DNA of 64,000 bases from Mycobacterium paraffinicum (GCF_001907675.1 NZ_MPNT01000021.1:1-64000); one strand, 5' to 3'. Positions 36,863-46,480 are shown, numbered from the stretch's first letter. A program made the numbers and translations. The notes: generated by a model from the sequence alone, not told the origin.

Positions 36863-36988
36863 TTAAACCGGCGGGTACGCGGGCGGCGGGTAGCCGTTTC
36901 CGTCGACGACGCCGCGCAGGCCCCACGGGACGTAGCGGAAGAAGAACTCGATCTCGTCGCTAGCGTCGTAGTCCGGGCTCGGATCCAT
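36863..36988 (-). CDS. 41-residue conserved-looking small protein
   Basis: From the ATG at 36988, with GGAGGGG 7-8 bases upstream, to a TAA at 36863-36865. The peptide starts MDPSPDYDASDEIEFFFRY and ends GVVDGNGYPPPAYPPV: an acidic N-terminus, an aromatic core (FFFRYVPWGL) and a Pro/Tyr-rich tail. A strong ribosome site, consistent third-position GC and a compact composition argue it is translated. I do not recognise a family. It is convergent with the P450 gene and divergent from the next TetR gene. Confidence 0.65.
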   Translation of the reverse strand: MDPSPDYDASDEIEFFFRYVPWGLRGVVDGNGYPPPAYPPV

Positions 36989-37076
36989 GAGGCCACCCCT
37001 CCAGTCGCGACTTGAGCTTTCTCAGCGAGTCTAGTCCCATCCGTGTCGGGGCGACACCTGGCGTTTGCCTAAACTG

Positions 37077-37090
37077 TCCAACCAGTTGAT
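37077..37090. promoter_or_regulatory. AACNNGTT site ahead of a TetR gene
   Basis: AACCAGTT (37080-37087) matches the core of the KstR site TNNAACNNGTTNNA at 7 of 8 fixed bases with the flanking T. A GATAAT -10-like box follows at 37092-37097. It may be an autoregulatory site. Confidence 0.35.
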
Positions 37091-37151
37091 TGATAATTGG
37101 CCTTGCCCGGCACCCCAGGGTCCCGCCCGGCAGTGACGATAGCGAGGGCAG

Positions 37152-37775
37152 ATGCCACCCGAGAACGGACTAACGCGACGCGAGGAGCTGCTGGCCGTCG
37201 CCACCAAGCTGTTCGCCGCGCGCGGCTACCACGGCACCCGGATGGACGACGTCGCCGACGTGATCGGCCTGAACAAGGCGACCGTCTATCACTATTACGC
37301 CAGCAAGTCGCTGATCCTGTACGACATCTACCAGCAGGCCGCCGAGGGCACACTGGCCGCGGTCCACGACGACCCGTCCTGGACCGCCCGCGAGGCGCTC
37401 TACCAGTACACGGTCCGCCTGCTCACCGGCATCGCCGCCAATCCCGAGCGGGCCGCCGTTTACTTCCAGGAGGCGCCCTACATCACGGAGTGGTTCACCG
37501 AGGAACAGGTCGCCGCGGTCCGTGAGAAGGAAACCCAGGTCTACGAGCACGTCCACGGCCTCATCGACCGGGGGATCGCCAGCGGCGAGTTCTACCCGTG
37601 CGACTCGCACGTCCTGGCGCTCGGCTACATCGGCATGACGCTCGGCGCCTACCGGTGGTTGCGTCCCAGTGGACGGCGCAGCGCCAAGGAGATCGCCGCG
37701 GAATTCAGCACCGCGCTGCTGCGCGGCCTCATCCGCGACGAGGCGATCCGCACGAGTTCCCCGCTCGGCCCGTAG
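37152..37775 (+). CDS. TetR family regulator, KstR2-like
   Basis: 207 residues. The N-terminal domain has RREELLAVATKLFAARGYHG and the helix-turn-helix DVADVIGLNKATVYHYYASKSLIL. The C-terminal domain (AAVYFQEAPYITEWFTEEQ and LGAYRWLRPSGRRSAKEIAAEF) resembles the KstR2 group, which senses CoA thioesters of steroid rings. Placement near CYP125-like and hydroxysteroid-dehydrogenase-like genes suits such a role, but this is inference. Confidence 0.83.
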   Translation: MPPENGLTRREELLAVATKLFAARGYHGTRMDDVADVIGLNKATVYHYYASKSLILYDIYQQAAEGTLAAVHDDPSWTAREALYQYTVRLLTGIAANPERAAVYFQEAPYITEWFTEEQVAAVREKETQVYEHVHGLIDRGIASGEFYPCDSHVLALGYIGMTLGAYRWLRPSGRRSAKEIAAEFSTALLRGLIRDEAIRTSSPLGP

Positions 37776-37855
37776 CTCGACGGGGGCGACCCCCTTCACC
37801 CGGCTACGCCGCGTTCGCGATCGCCCGTAGCTCGACGGGGGCCGGCTACGCCGCG
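37769..37855. repeat. Imperfect tandem duplication at a convergent junction
   Basis: A 19-base unit (CCCGTAGCTCGACGGGGGC) occurs at 37769-37787 and 37824-37842, each followed by CCGGCTACGCCGCG (about 37799-37813 and 37842-37855). The second copy lacks about 11 bases between the two parts. Each unit can form a CCCGT/ACGGG stem, so the repeats may be duplicated weak terminators between the TetR and hydrolase genes. Confidence 0.65.
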
Positions 37856-38742
37856 CCCTTCAGGTGCTTGTCGAGGAAGGCGAGCTGGTCGGCGACCACG
37901 CGCTCGAACGCCTCGTCGACGTAGATCGCGAAATGGCCCTCGGGATACAGCTTGAGCTCACCGCGCGGAGCGTTGGCCGCATAGCGCAGCGTCGGCGCCG
38001 CCGGCGCCACCGAGTCGGCTTCGCACACACAGAATAGGATCGGGCACGAGATCTTCGCAGTCTCCCGGCCGGGACGGTAGGCCATGATCTTCAACGCAAT
38101 GCGGGCCGCCACCTCGTTGGTCAGCTCCACACCCTCGGGCACGAGCCTGAGGTAACCGGGGTACGCGTCCGGCGTGCTCATCAAGGCGACGTCCCCCGGT
38201 CTTCCGACCGTCGGGACCATGACCGGGGGCTTGCCCAGCCGGGCGGCCAGCAGGTCGCGCGCCGCCAGGAGGCCGACCCGCGCAAAGACCAACGGGTTGC
38301 TGATCGTGCGCGCCGACGCGATGCCGTCGGTGAAGGGGCACTGGACGACCGCGGCGGCGATGCCCGGCAGCCGGGCCGCCGTGGCGATCACGTGTCCGCC
38401 CGCAAAAGAGGTGCCCCACAACGTGATTCGGTCGGGATCGACCCCCGGAAGGGTGCGCGCGTAGGCGACGGCAGCCGCCCAGTCGGCGAGCTGTAACCCG
38501 ACATCGAGCACCTGGCGGGGGCGGCCCTCGCTGTCGCCGAAGTTGCGGTAGTCGAACACCAGACAGGCGTAACCGGCCGCGCTGAAGCGTTCGGCGTAGG
38601 CGTCCAGCCGCATACTTCGGACCCCGCCCAGGCCGTGCGCCATCACCAGTAGCGGCGCGGGTTCGCCGCCCGCCGGGCGGTAGAGCCAGGCGCTGATCAG
38701 ATCGCCACCGGACGGGAATTGGACGTCCTCGCGTTGTGTCAT
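37846..38742 (-). CDS. Alpha/beta hydrolase
   Basis: 298 residues. MAHGLGGVRSMRLDAYAERF marks the oxyanion region, the nucleophile Ser is in LWGTSFAGGHV near 108, and the His is probably in YPEGHFAIYVD near the end. It resembles the dienelactone-hydrolase/BAAT-like family acting on esters or thioesters. A paralogue with the same architecture is at 54.7-55.6 kb. It converges on the TetR gene across a duplicated repeat. Confidence 0.84.
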   Translation of the reverse strand: MTQREDVQFPSGGDLISAWLYRPAGGEPAPLLVMAHGLGGVRSMRLDAYAERFSAAGYACLVFDYRNFGDSEGRPRQVLDVGLQLADWAAAVAYARTLPGVDPDRITLWGTSFAGGHVIATAARLPGIAAAVVQCPFTDGIASARTISNPLVFARVGLLAARDLLAARLGKPPVMVPTVGRPGDVALMSTPDAYPGYLRLVPEGVELTNEVAARIALKIMAYRPGRETAKISCPILFCVCEADSVAPAAPTLRYAANAPRGELKLYPEGHFAIYVDEAFERVVADQLAFLDKHLKGAA

Positions 38743-38850
38743 CAGCAGTCATTCTGCCCGGGCGGTCGCGACCGGTTCGCCGGTATGCGGCAATGATTTT
38801 ATGGACTACTGTCTAGAAACGTTTGGGGCGCTCAACGGAGGGAGACTCTC

Positions 38851-39951
38851 ATGGCGATCCGCGTCGCGCACGTCGGTACCGGAAACGTCGGAGGGCTGGC
38901 CCTGGCCGAGCTGATCACCAACCCGCAGTTCGAGCTGACGGGCGTGTGCGTGTCCACGCCCGAGAAGGTCGGCAAGGACGCCGGCGAACTGTGCGGCGTC
39001 GCCCTCGAACCCGGGGTCGTCACCGGGATCATGGCCGTCTCGGACCTCGACGCCCTGCTGGCCACCAAGCCCGAGTGCGTCGTCTACTGCGCGATGGGCG
39101 ATACCCGGCTGCCCGACGCCATGGCCGATGTCATGCGCATCCTGGCCGCCGGCGTCAACGTCGTCGGCTCGTCGCCCGGGCTGCTGCAATACCCGTGGGG
39201 CGTGATGCCCGACAAATACATCGGTCGCGTCGAAGACGCTGCCAAGCAAGGTGATTCCAGCATCTTCATCAGCGGCGTCGACCCGGGATTCGCCAACGAC
39301 CTGATCCCGTTCGTGCTCGCCGGGACCTGCCAGCGCATCGAGCAGGTGCGCTGCATGGAGATTCACGACTACGCGAGCTACGACGGCGCAGAGGTGATGC
39401 ACTACATGGGATTTGCCCGTCCCATGGACGAGATCCCGATGCTGTTGCAACCGGGCATCCTGAGCATCGCCTGGGGTACCGCGATCCGTCAGCTGGCCGC
39501 CGGCCTGGGCATCGAGGTCGACGAGATCACCGAGTCCTACCAACGCGAGCCCGCACCGGAGGATTTCGACATCGCGGTGGGCCGGGTCGCCAAGGGCACC
39601 GTGGCCGTGCTGCAGTTCGAGATCCGCGGCATGGTCAAGGGCCATCCCGCGATCGTCATCGAGCATGTCACCCGGCTGCGTCCGGACCTGCGTCCGGACC
39701 TGCCTCAGCCCGCCGCGGGCGACGGCTCCTACCGCGTCGAGATCACCGGGGAGCCGTCGTACGCCGTCGACATCGTCCCGAGTAGCCGCAAGGGCGACCA
39801 CAATCACGCCGCGATCGCCGGCGCCGCGGGCCGCATCGTCAACGCCATCCCCGCGGTCATCGCCGCACCACCCGGCATTCGGACCACGCTCGACCTGCCG
39901 TTGGTCACCGGCAAGAACCTGTACGCACCAACCACTTTGGTGAACACCTAA
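38851..39951 (+). CDS. DapB-like NAD(P)-dependent amine/alcohol dehydrogenase family protein
   Basis: 366 residues. Starts with the Rossmann motif VAHVGTGNVGGLALAEL, followed by CVVYCAMGDTR, VVGSSPGLLQYPWG and ISGVDPGFANDL. It resembles the dihydrodipicolinate-reductase N-terminal-domain proteins that are common in mycobacteria near steroid and lipid genes and are related to 2,4-diaminopentanoate dehydrogenase. The reaction is not known. GGAGGGAGA precedes the ATG. The SDR gene follows after 16 bases. Confidence 0.8.
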   Translation: MAIRVAHVGTGNVGGLALAELITNPQFELTGVCVSTPEKVGKDAGELCGVALEPGVVTGIMAVSDLDALLATKPECVVYCAMGDTRLPDAMADVMRILAAGVNVVGSSPGLLQYPWGVMPDKYIGRVEDAAKQGDSSIFISGVDPGFANDLIPFVLAGTCQRIEQVRCMEIHDYASYDGAEVMHYMGFARPMDEIPMLLQPGILSIAWGTAIRQLAAGLGIEVDEITESYQREPAPEDFDIAVGRVAKGTVAVLQFEIRGMVKGHPAIVIEHVTRLRPDLRPDLPQPAAGDGSYRVEITGEPSYAVDIVPSSRKGDHNHAAIAGAAGRIVNAIPAVIAAPPGIRTTLDLPLVTGKNLYAPTTLVNT

Positions 39952-39967
39952 ATCGGAAGGAGTCCCT

Positions 39968-40708
39968 GTGGGACGGGTAGATGGCAAAGTTGCGCTGATC
40001 AGCGGGGGTGCCCGGGGGATGGGCGCCGAGCATGCGCGGCTGCTGGCGTCCGAGGGCGCCAAGGTGGTGATCGGCGACATCCTCGACGACGAGGGCAAGG
40101 CGGTGGCTGACGAGATCGGCGACTCCGTCCGCTACGTCCACCTCGACGTGACCCAGCCCGACCAGTGGGACGCCGCCGTCGAGACCGCAGTCAGCGAATT
40201 CGGCAAGCTGAACGTGTTGGTCAACAACGCCGGGACCGTCGCGCTCGGACCGCTCAAGAGTTTCGATCTGGCCAAGTGGCAGAAGGTGATTGACGTCAAC
40301 CTGACCGGAACCTTCCTGGGCATGCGGGTGGCCGTCGAGCCGATGATCGCTGCGGGCGGCGGTTCGATCATCAACGTGTCCTCCATCGAGGGCCTGCGCG
40401 GCGCACCCATGGTGCACCCATACGTCGCCTCCAAGTGGGGGGTACGCGGGCTGGCGAAATCCGCGGCTCTGGAGCTGGCGCCGCACAACATCCGCGTCAA
40501 CTCGGTGCACCCCGGCTTCATTCGCACTCCGATGACCCAACATCTGCCCGAGGACATGGTGACGATTCCGCTCGGTCGCCCGGCCGAGTCGCGGGAGGTC
40601 TCGACCTTCATCCTGTTCCTGGCCAGCGACGAGTCGTCCTACGCGACGGGCAGCGAGTTCGTCATGGACGGCGGGCTGGTGACCGACGTGCCGCACAAGG
40701 AGTTCTAG
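39968..40708 (+). CDS. SDR, 3alpha/20beta-hydroxysteroid dehydrogenase-like (FabG3-like)
   Basis: 246 residues from the GTG at 39968. Motifs: GGARGMGAEHARLL, NNAGT, Ser in INVSSIEGLRG, and YVASK at the catalytic YxxxK. The whole chain, including YVHLDVTQPDQW and LASDESSYATGSEFVMDGG, closely resembles remembered Rv2002 (FabG3), an NADH-dependent 3,20-hydroxysteroid dehydrogenase. It is in an operon with the DapB-like gene. A steroid or similar alcohol substrate is likely. Confidence 0.86.
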   Translation: MGRVDGKVALISGGARGMGAEHARLLASEGAKVVIGDILDDEGKAVADEIGDSVRYVHLDVTQPDQWDAAVETAVSEFGKLNVLVNNAGTVALGPLKSFDLAKWQKVIDVNLTGTFLGMRVAVEPMIAAGGGSIINVSSIEGLRGAPMVHPYVASKWGVRGLAKSAALELAPHNIRVNSVHPGFIRTPMTQHLPEDMVTIPLGRPAESREVSTFILFLASDESSYATGSEFVMDGGLVTDVPHKEF

Positions 40709-40786
40709 GCTCGGTTCGTCGGCGAACGTGAACTCAGGGCGCGAATTGAGCTTATTTTTCGCCGCCGTTCACGCTCGGCGTAGGGG

Positions 40787-42136
40787 ATGGTGTCGATGCT
40801 GCGTAGCCTGGCTGAGGTCGTGGGATCGAACCACGTCGTCACCGATCCCGACGTGCTCGCGGGCCGCAGCGTCGACCACACCGGCCGTTATCGGGGGCGG
40901 GCCAGTGCGCTGGTGCGCCCGGGCTCGGCCGAGCAGGTCGCCGAGGTGCTGAGGGTCTGCCGGGACGCCGGAGCGCACGTGACCGTGCAGGGTGGCCGCA
41001 CCTCGCTGGTGGCCGGCACCGTTCCCGAGCACGACGACGTGCTGCTGTCCACCGAGCGGCTGCACGGCATCGAGGACGTCGACACGGTCGAGCGCCGTGT
41101 TCACGTCGGCGCGGGCGCGACGCTGGCCGCGGTGCAACGGGCCGCCGGGGCCGCCGGCCTGCTGTTCGGCGTGGACCTGGCCGCCCGCGATTCTGCGACC
41201 GTCGGGGGGATGGCGTCGACGAATGCCGGGGGACTGCGCACGGTCCGCTACGGCAACATGGGCGAACAGGTCGTCGGCCTTCAGGTGGCCCTGCCCGACG
41301 GCTCGCTGCTGCGCCGCCACAGCGGGGTGCGCCGGGACAACACCGGCTACGACCTGTCGGCGCTGTTCGTCGGAGCCGAGGGCACGCTCGGCGTGATCAC
41401 CGCGCTGGAGCTGCGGCTGCGCCCCACCCCGGCGCGGCGGGTGACGGCGATCTGCGGGTTCGACGACCTGGCGGCGCTGGTCAATGCCGGCCGGACGTTC
41501 CGGGACACCGACGGCATCGCGGCGCTGGAACTGATCGACGGCCGGGCCGCCGCGCTGACCGGCGAGCACCTCGGGGTCGGCTCACCGGTCGACGGCGACT
41601 GGCTGCTACTGGTGGAGCTGGCCGCCGACCACGACCAGACCGACCGGCTCGCCGACCTGCTCGACGGTGCACGTATGTCCTCCGAACCTGCGGTCGGCGT
41701 GGATGTCGCCGCGCAGCAACGGTTGTGGCAGGTGCGTGAATCACTCGCCGAGGTGCTGGGTGTGTACGGGCCGCCGCTGAAGTTCGACGTCTCCCTGCCG
41801 CTGTCGTCGATCGACGAATTCGCCAGGGCGGCGGTCGATTTGGTCGGGGCACACGCGCCGGGGGCGCTGCCCGTGCTGTTCGGCCACATCGGCGAGGGCA
41901 ACCTGCATCTCAACGTGCTGCGCTGCCCGGTCGAGCGGGAGAACGCACTGTACGGGCCGATGATGGAATTGATCGCGCTTTCCGGCGGCAACGTCAGCTC
42001 CGAACACGGCGTCGGCACCCGCAAGCGGCAGTACCTGGGCATGTCACGCGAGCCCGCGGACATCGCGGCGATGCGGACGATCAAAGCCGCGCTGGACCCG
42101 ACCGGCTACCTCAACGCCGCAGTACTTTTCGGATAA
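40787..42136 (+). CDS. FAD-linked oxidase, GlcD / D-2-hydroxyacid dehydrogenase type (Rv0161 homologue)
   Basis: 449 residues, as Rv0161. The FAD PCMH domain shows VTVQGGRTSLVAG and the later GGMASTNAGGLRTVRYGNMGEQV and GAEGTLGVITALEL segments. The C-terminal cap has FGHIGEGNLHLNVL and the end motif SSEHGVGTRKRQYL, with His residues typical of this oxidase group. It oxidises a 2-hydroxyacid, such as lactate or glycolate, to a keto acid. TAGGGG lies just ahead of the ATG. The 78-base gap before it contains CGTGAAC/GTTCACG arms 33 bases apart. Confidence 0.89.
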   Translation: MVSMLRSLAEVVGSNHVVTDPDVLAGRSVDHTGRYRGRASALVRPGSAEQVAEVLRVCRDAGAHVTVQGGRTSLVAGTVPEHDDVLLSTERLHGIEDVDTVERRVHVGAGATLAAVQRAAGAAGLLFGVDLAARDSATVGGMASTNAGGLRTVRYGNMGEQVVGLQVALPDGSLLRRHSGVRRDNTGYDLSALFVGAEGTLGVITALELRLRPTPARRVTAICGFDDLAALVNAGRTFRDTDGIAALELIDGRAAALTGEHLGVGSPVDGDWLLLVELAADHDQTDRLADLLDGARMSSEPAVGVDVAAQQRLWQVRESLAEVLGVYGPPLKFDVSLPLSSIDEFARAAVDLVGAHAPGALPVLFGHIGEGNLHLNVLRCPVERENALYGPMMELIALSGGNVSSEHGVGTRKRQYLGMSREPADIAAMRTIKAALDPTGYLNAAVLFG

Positions 42137-42141
42137 TCGGC

Positions 42142-42819
42142 CTACTGGGCAATGCCGTCGCATGCTTCGGTGCCCGGTGCAGAGGCACTTTCGTGCCCCC
42201 CTGTGAGGTACGCAGTACTCATGTCAGCGGTTTCGCGGGCCCATTGTTGCCACGTCAGGCCGTCCGGCCACCACAGATTTACTGCTGCTCGATGCGTCCC
42301 AGTGGCGATCACGCTACGAAAGACCACCGTCAAGGCGGTCACTGGTCTCCGGTGGCGAATCTGCTCTCGGTACGGGGCTGCGGCGTCGAGGAACCGCTGC
42401 TGCATAACGGTCGCTACGCGTAGGCCCTGCACAGGAGGCTCGGGGCTGTGACCACCAGCCAAGATCGCGGGGATAATGCGGCCGTTTTCTGAAAAGGTCT
42501 CGCTCAATGCCGCGACGAACGCCTCGACGACACCGGCGAGCGAGGGCGGTGCGGCATCCAGTGCTTTGGTTACCGCATCCTCGAGGCGTGCCGCTAACTC
42601 GTCCTTAACGGCGTCGATGAGTTGCTCTTTGCTGGCGAAACGCCGGTAGACGCCGCCGACAGACACCCCGGCGTGCTCTGCAACCCGCGCGATCGTGAAC
42701 TCCCCGAGGCCGTCATTGACCAAAACGTGTTGGGCCGAGGCGTACAGCCTTTGCAGCGCCGCACGACTGCGTGCCTGCTGCGGCGGACGCACCCCCGTCT
42801 TCACCGGTCCGGGCTCCAC
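42142..42819 (-). CDS. TetR family regulator of the mmpS-mmpL module
   Basis: 225 residues. The N-terminus TGVRPPQQARSRAALQRLYASAQ and the helix-turn-helix RVAEHAGVSVGGVYRRFASKEQLI at about 45-70 are clear. It is divergent from mmpS, with two GAAC/GTTC palindromes in the shared region, the usual plan for a local repressor. Many A/T-ending codons appear compared with genes on either side. It stands in the position of adhE1 in M. tuberculosis. Confidence 0.86.
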   Translation of the reverse strand: MEPGPVKTGVRPPQQARSRAALQRLYASAQHVLVNDGLGEFTIARVAEHAGVSVGGVYRRFASKEQLIDAVKDELAARLEDAVTKALDAAPPSLAGVVEAFVAALSETFSENGRIIPAILAGGHSPEPPVQGLRVATVMQQRFLDAAAPYREQIRHRRPVTALTVVFRSVIATGTHRAAVNLWWPDGLTWQQWARETADMSTAYLTGGHESASAPGTEACDGIAQ

Positions 42820-42923
42820 GATCTTCTAGCGTACTGCCGGTCGCCGGAGGTAGGCGGTTCGCTCCGCTGACCGGTGTGAGTTTTTGGTGCACGATGCGCC
42901 ATCGCCGATCCCGAGTCAAATGC

Positions 42924-42935
42924 GAACATTAGTTC
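42924..42935. promoter_or_regulatory. Operator half-pair 1, GAAC-N4-GTTC
   Basis: Perfect 4-bp arms; with the second site 30 bases downstream it suggests binding of two repressor dimers. Confidence 0.5.
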
Positions 42936-42953
42936 TGCTTATACACCACCATC

Positions 42954-42964
42954 GAACGTAGTTC
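42954..42964. promoter_or_regulatory. Operator half-pair 2, GAAC-N3-GTTC
   Basis: Same arms as the preceding site but a spacer of 3, so one of the two may be a weaker site. Confidence 0.45.
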
Positions 42965-43187
42965 AACGCTTCAGGCCGACCAAGGTCTCCAGGGTTGAAT
43001 CCGAACACCCAGCTAAACAGAAGCTTTCGGTGCGCTGGGACGGTCAAGTCTAGACGTCGATGGCGCCGACGAATTACTATCAGAATCGGAATTCATATTC
43101 CATAGAGCCCCGGGTTGAAGAGTCGCGCGCCGCGGTCCCGCGCCGACGTGATCGCTCGCCGGGCCGACTGCGGACAGGGGTTGTGAG

Positions 43188-43619
43188 GTGCGGGTACTGC
43201 GCCGGCAGTGGTTGCCGCTCCTGGTTGTGGTTGTCGTCGTCCTAGGGGTACTTACGATCGGCCGGCTGCACGGTGTCTTCGGGTCGGACACCGAGATCAC
43301 CCGCGAAGGTTCGGGAATCGCCAACGACACCAAGCCCTTCAACCCCAAGCGGATCACCTACACGGTCTTCGGGCCGATCGGGGCGACGGCAACGATCAAT
43401 TATCTTGATCTGTCCGCGAATCCGCAGAGCCTGCAACACGCGGCATTGCCGTGGACGCTGACGCTGACCACGGTCACGCCGTCGGCCGTCCCGATCCTCA
43501 TCGCCCAAGGCGATGCGGAATCGATCGGCTGCCGTATCAGCGTTGACGGAGAAGTCAAAGACGAGAATTCTGGTCAGGGCGTCACGGCGTTCACGTTCTG
43601 TCAGGTGAAATCGGCGTGA
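43188..43619 (+). CDS. MmpS family accessory protein
   Basis: 143 residues. A single N-terminal membrane anchor ([15 protein letters not shown], 10-24) is followed by an exported beta-sandwich typical of MmpS: VTYTVFGP-like [19 protein letters not shown], and [10 protein letters not shown]. The two late cysteines (C109-region GCRI and FCQV) could form a disulfide. MmpS proteins assist their MmpL partner in exporting siderophores, glycopeptidolipids or drugs. It overlaps mmpL by 4 bases. Confidence 0.88.
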   Translation: MRVLRRQWLPLLVVVVVVLGVLTIGRLHGVFGSDTEITREGSGIANDTKPFNPKRITYTVFGPIGATATINYLDLSANPQSLQHAALPWTLTLTTVTPSAVPILIAQGDAESIGCRISVDGEVKDENSGQGVTAFTFCQVKSA

Positions 43620-46480
43620 CGCCCAGCCCGACGGCCCCGCATCCGATCGTGCCGAGGGTGATTCGGACGTTCGCGGTGCCGATCCTGCTGGGGTGGATCG
43701 CGTTGGCCGTGCTGTTGAGTGTGGCGATCCCATCGCTCGAAGAAGTGGGACAGGCACAGTCGGTTCCCGTCAGCCCGGCGGATGCTCCTGCCGCGCAGGC
43801 CCTGAAGCACATCGGACACGTTTTCCAGGAATCCGACTCGGATAGCTCGGCGATGATTGTGTTGGAGGGTGACCAACCGTTAGGAGATGCAGCGCACCGT
43901 TACTACGCCGAATTGGTGCGCAAGCTCAGAGCCGACAAAGTCCATGTCGAGCACGTACAGGATTTTTGGGGAGACCCGCTGACGGCCGCTGCGGCTCAAA
44001 GCAGCGACGGTAAGGCCACTTACGTGCAGGCCAACCTAGCCGGCGACTTAGGCCAGCCGCTGGCCATCGAGTCCATCGGCGCCGTGCGCCGGACCATCGC
44101 CGACCTGGCAGCGCCGGCTGGCGTCCACGTCTATGTCACGGGTGCGACCGCACTGAACGCCGACCAGCACACGGTTGGGGACAAGAGCCTGAAGCTGGTC
44201 ACGGCGATCACCATGTCGGTGATTCTGGTCAGTTTGTTCGTTGTGTACCGCTCGGCGATCACTGTCGGGTTGGTCCTGGCGATGGTGGTGCTGGAGTTGG
44301 TCGCAGCCCGCGGGGTCGTCGCGGCTTTGGGCCATCAACAGTTGATCAGTCTGTCGACGTTCGCGGTGAACATTCTGACCATGCTGGGCATCGCGGCGAC
44401 CACCGACTACGCCATCTTTGTGCTGGGCCGTTACCACGAAGCCAGGGCGGCGGGAGAAGATCGTGAAACCGCTTATTACACAATGTATCGAGGCACCGCT
44501 CATGTCATTCTCGGTTCGGGCCTGACGGTCGCCGGCGCGGTATTTTGCCTGAGCTTCGCGCGGATGCCGTTCTACCATACGGCGGGTGTTCCCATGGCGA
44601 CGGGCATCCTTGTGGCCGTGCTGGGATCGATGACCCTCGTGCCGGCGGTATTGGTGATCGCAAGCAGATTCGGGTTGATGGAGCCGAAACGCGTGGTGCG
44701 AACCCGTGGTTGGCGGCGCATCGGGACTGCCGTAGTCCGTTGGCCCGGACCGATTCTGGCGGCGGCCAGTGCAGTTGCGTTGGTCGGTCTGATCGCCTTG
44801 CCCGGCGCCAAGGTCAACTACAACGAGCGTCCGTACATGCCGGAAAGCACCGCTGCCGTTGCGGGTTTCGCTGCTGCGGAGCGCCACTTCTCCCAGGCCC
44901 GGATGAACCCGGAAATCATGATGGTCCAAACGGACCAAGACCTTCGAAATTCAGCAGACATGCTCATCATCGAGCACATTGCGCGCAACGTCTTTCACAC
45001 CCCGGGTATTGCACGGGTGCAGGGCATTACGCGGCCGCTGGGAACCCCGCTTGACCACACGTCCATCCCATATCAGATCGGCATGCAGAGTGTTGGGCAG
45101 CAGTTGACGCGCGACTACATGCGGTCCCAAATGGACGCCATGCTGTTCATGGCCGACCAGATGGAGACGATGGTCAGCACCATGGAGGGCATGATCGCGA
45201 TCATGCACGAGCTCACGGGCGTCACTCACAACATGGTGCAGCAGATGAAGTCGATGGTGGCCGAAATGAACGACTTACGCAGCCACATCTCTGATTTCGA
45301 CGATTTCTTCCGGCCCGTTCGAAGTTACTTCTATTGGGAGAAGCACTGTTTCGACATCCCGGTGTGCGAATCCTTGCGGTCGGTGTTCGACACGCTGGAC
45401 GGTGTCGATGTGCTCACCGATGCTATCGGCGAACTGATGCCGCAAATGGAGAAACTCGACTCGCTGATGCCGACGATGCTGAAGCTGATGACACCGATGG
45501 TGCCGATGATGAAGTCGATGCACACCATGATGTTGTCCATGCACAGCACCATGGCCGGCATTCAGGACCAGGGCGCTGCCATGCAGAGCAAAGGCAATCC
45601 CGAAGGCCAAGCCTTCGATGCGGCCAAGAACGACGACTCGTTCTATCTGCCTCCGGAAGTTTTCAACAATGCCGATTTCAAACGGGGCATGACGATGTTC
45701 ATATCGCCGGATGGGAAAGCGGTGCGATTCATCATCTCTCATGTCGGGCCGCCAGCTAGCTCTGAGGGCATTACCCACGTCGACGCGATCCGCAACGCCG
45801 CCTTCGAGGCCATCAAGGGAACGCCACTGGAAAGCGCCCGCATCTATATCGGCGGCGCCGCCGCCTTTGCGAAGGACGTGAGAAGCGGGAACACCTACGA
45901 CCTGTTGATTGTCGCCGTGGGCGCATTGATCCTGATCTTCGTTGTGATGCTCGTCCTGACCCGCGCCGTGATCGCCGCCGCGGTCATCGTCGGCACCGTC
46001 CTGCTGTCGCTCGCGGCGTCGTTCGGGATGTCAGTGCTGCTATGGCAATACATCGTCGGCATCGAATTGCACTGGGTTGTGATGGCCCTGTCGGTGATCA
46101 TCCTGCTTGCTGTCGGATCCGACTACAACCTGCTGTTGGTGTCGCGATTCAAAGAAGAAATCCATGCCGGCATCAAGACCGGGATTATCCGGTCCCTGGC
46201 CGGAACCGGTGCCGTCGTCACCTCGGCCGGCCTGGTGTTCGCTTTCACCATGATCTCCTTCACCGCCAGCGCCTTGATTACCCTCGCCCAGTTCGGCACC
46301 ACCGTCGGTATGGGTTTGCTGTTCGACACCCTGGTGGTGCGCTCTTTCCTGACGCCTTCGATCGCCGCGCTCCTGGGCCGCTGGTTCTGGTGGCCGCAAC
46401 GTGTTCGAAATAGGCCGCCGCGCGCGCAGCCGCGATTAAGCGCCGGTCAGCAGGCCGTCGCTGTGAGCGAACACCTGTGA
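43616..46480 (+). CDS. MmpL family RND transporter (MmpL4/5 type)
   Basis: 954 residues. Two six-helix halves each begin with a membrane helix and a periplasmic loop. The proton-relay pairs are D264-Y265 (TTDYAIF) and D836-Y837 (GSDYNLLL). The second loop has a long Met-rich helical stretch (about 490-655), the extended coiled coil found in MmpL4/MmpL5 but absent from MmpL3. It should export a lipid, siderophore or drug across the inner membrane. The cargo is unknown; neither siderophore nor glycolipid synthesis genes are nearby. It ends with a basic tail. Confidence 0.92.
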   Translation: MTPSPTAPHPIVPRVIRTFAVPILLGWIALAVLLSVAIPSLEEVGQAQSVPVSPADAPAAQALKHIGHVFQESDSDSSAMIVLEGDQPLGDAAHRYYAELVRKLRADKVHVEHVQDFWGDPLTAAAAQSSDGKATYVQANLAGDLGQPLAIESIGAVRRTIADLAAPAGVHVYVTGATALNADQHTVGDKSLKLVTAITMSVILVSLFVVYRSAITVGLVLAMVVLELVAARGVVAALGHQQLISLSTFAVNILTMLGIAATTDYAIFVLGRYHEARAAGEDRETAYYTMYRGTAHVILGSGLTVAGAVFCLSFARMPFYHTAGVPMATGILVAVLGSMTLVPAVLVIASRFGLMEPKRVVRTRGWRRIGTAVVRWPGPILAAASAVALVGLIALPGAKVNYNERPYMPESTAAVAGFAAAERHFSQARMNPEIMMVQTDQDLRNSADMLIIEHIARNVFHTPGIARVQGITRPLGTPLDHTSIPYQIGMQSVGQQLTRDYMRSQMDAMLFMADQMETMVSTMEGMIAIMHELTGVTHNMVQQMKSMVAEMNDLRSHISDFDDFFRPVRSYFYWEKHCFDIPVCESLRSVFDTLDGVDVLTDAIGELMPQMEKLDSLMPTMLKLMTPMVPMMKSMHTMMLSMHSTMAGIQDQGAAMQSKGNPEGQAFDAAKNDDSFYLPPEVFNNADFKRGMTMFISPDGKAVRFIISHVGPPASSEGITHVDAIRNAAFEAIKGTPLESARIYIGGAAAFAKDVRSGNTYDLLIVAVGALILIFVVMLVLTRAVIAAAVIVGTVLLSLAASFGMSVLLWQYIVGIELHWVVMALSVIILLAVGSDYNLLLVSRFKEEIHAGIKTGIIRSLAGTGAVVTSAGLVFAFTMISFTASALITLAQFGTTVGMGLLFDTLVVRSFLTPSIAALLGRWFWWPQRVRNRPPRAQPRLSAGQQAVAVSEHL

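Larger units (their letters stand above)
42820..43187. promoter_or_regulatory. Divergent control region of the TetR and mmpS-mmpL genes
   Basis: This 368-base region is visibly richer in A/T than its surroundings. It holds two palindromes, GAAC-ATTA-GTTC (42924-42935) and GAAC-GTA-GTTC (42954-42964), 30 bases apart. CTTATAC (about 42938-42944) between them could be a -10 box. No open frame of coding character is seen in the remainder. Confidence 0.6.

Noticed and set aside
37846..37855. Tandem repeat at 37.8 kb as a CRISPR or mobile-element end
   Set aside because: There are only two unequal copies, no regular spacers, no transposase and no target-site duplication.
42820..43187. A small gene in the TetR-mmpS gap (61-codon frame at 43060)
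   Set aside because: It has no ribosome site, overlaps the mmpS start in another frame and looks like random Arg/Ser-rich translation.
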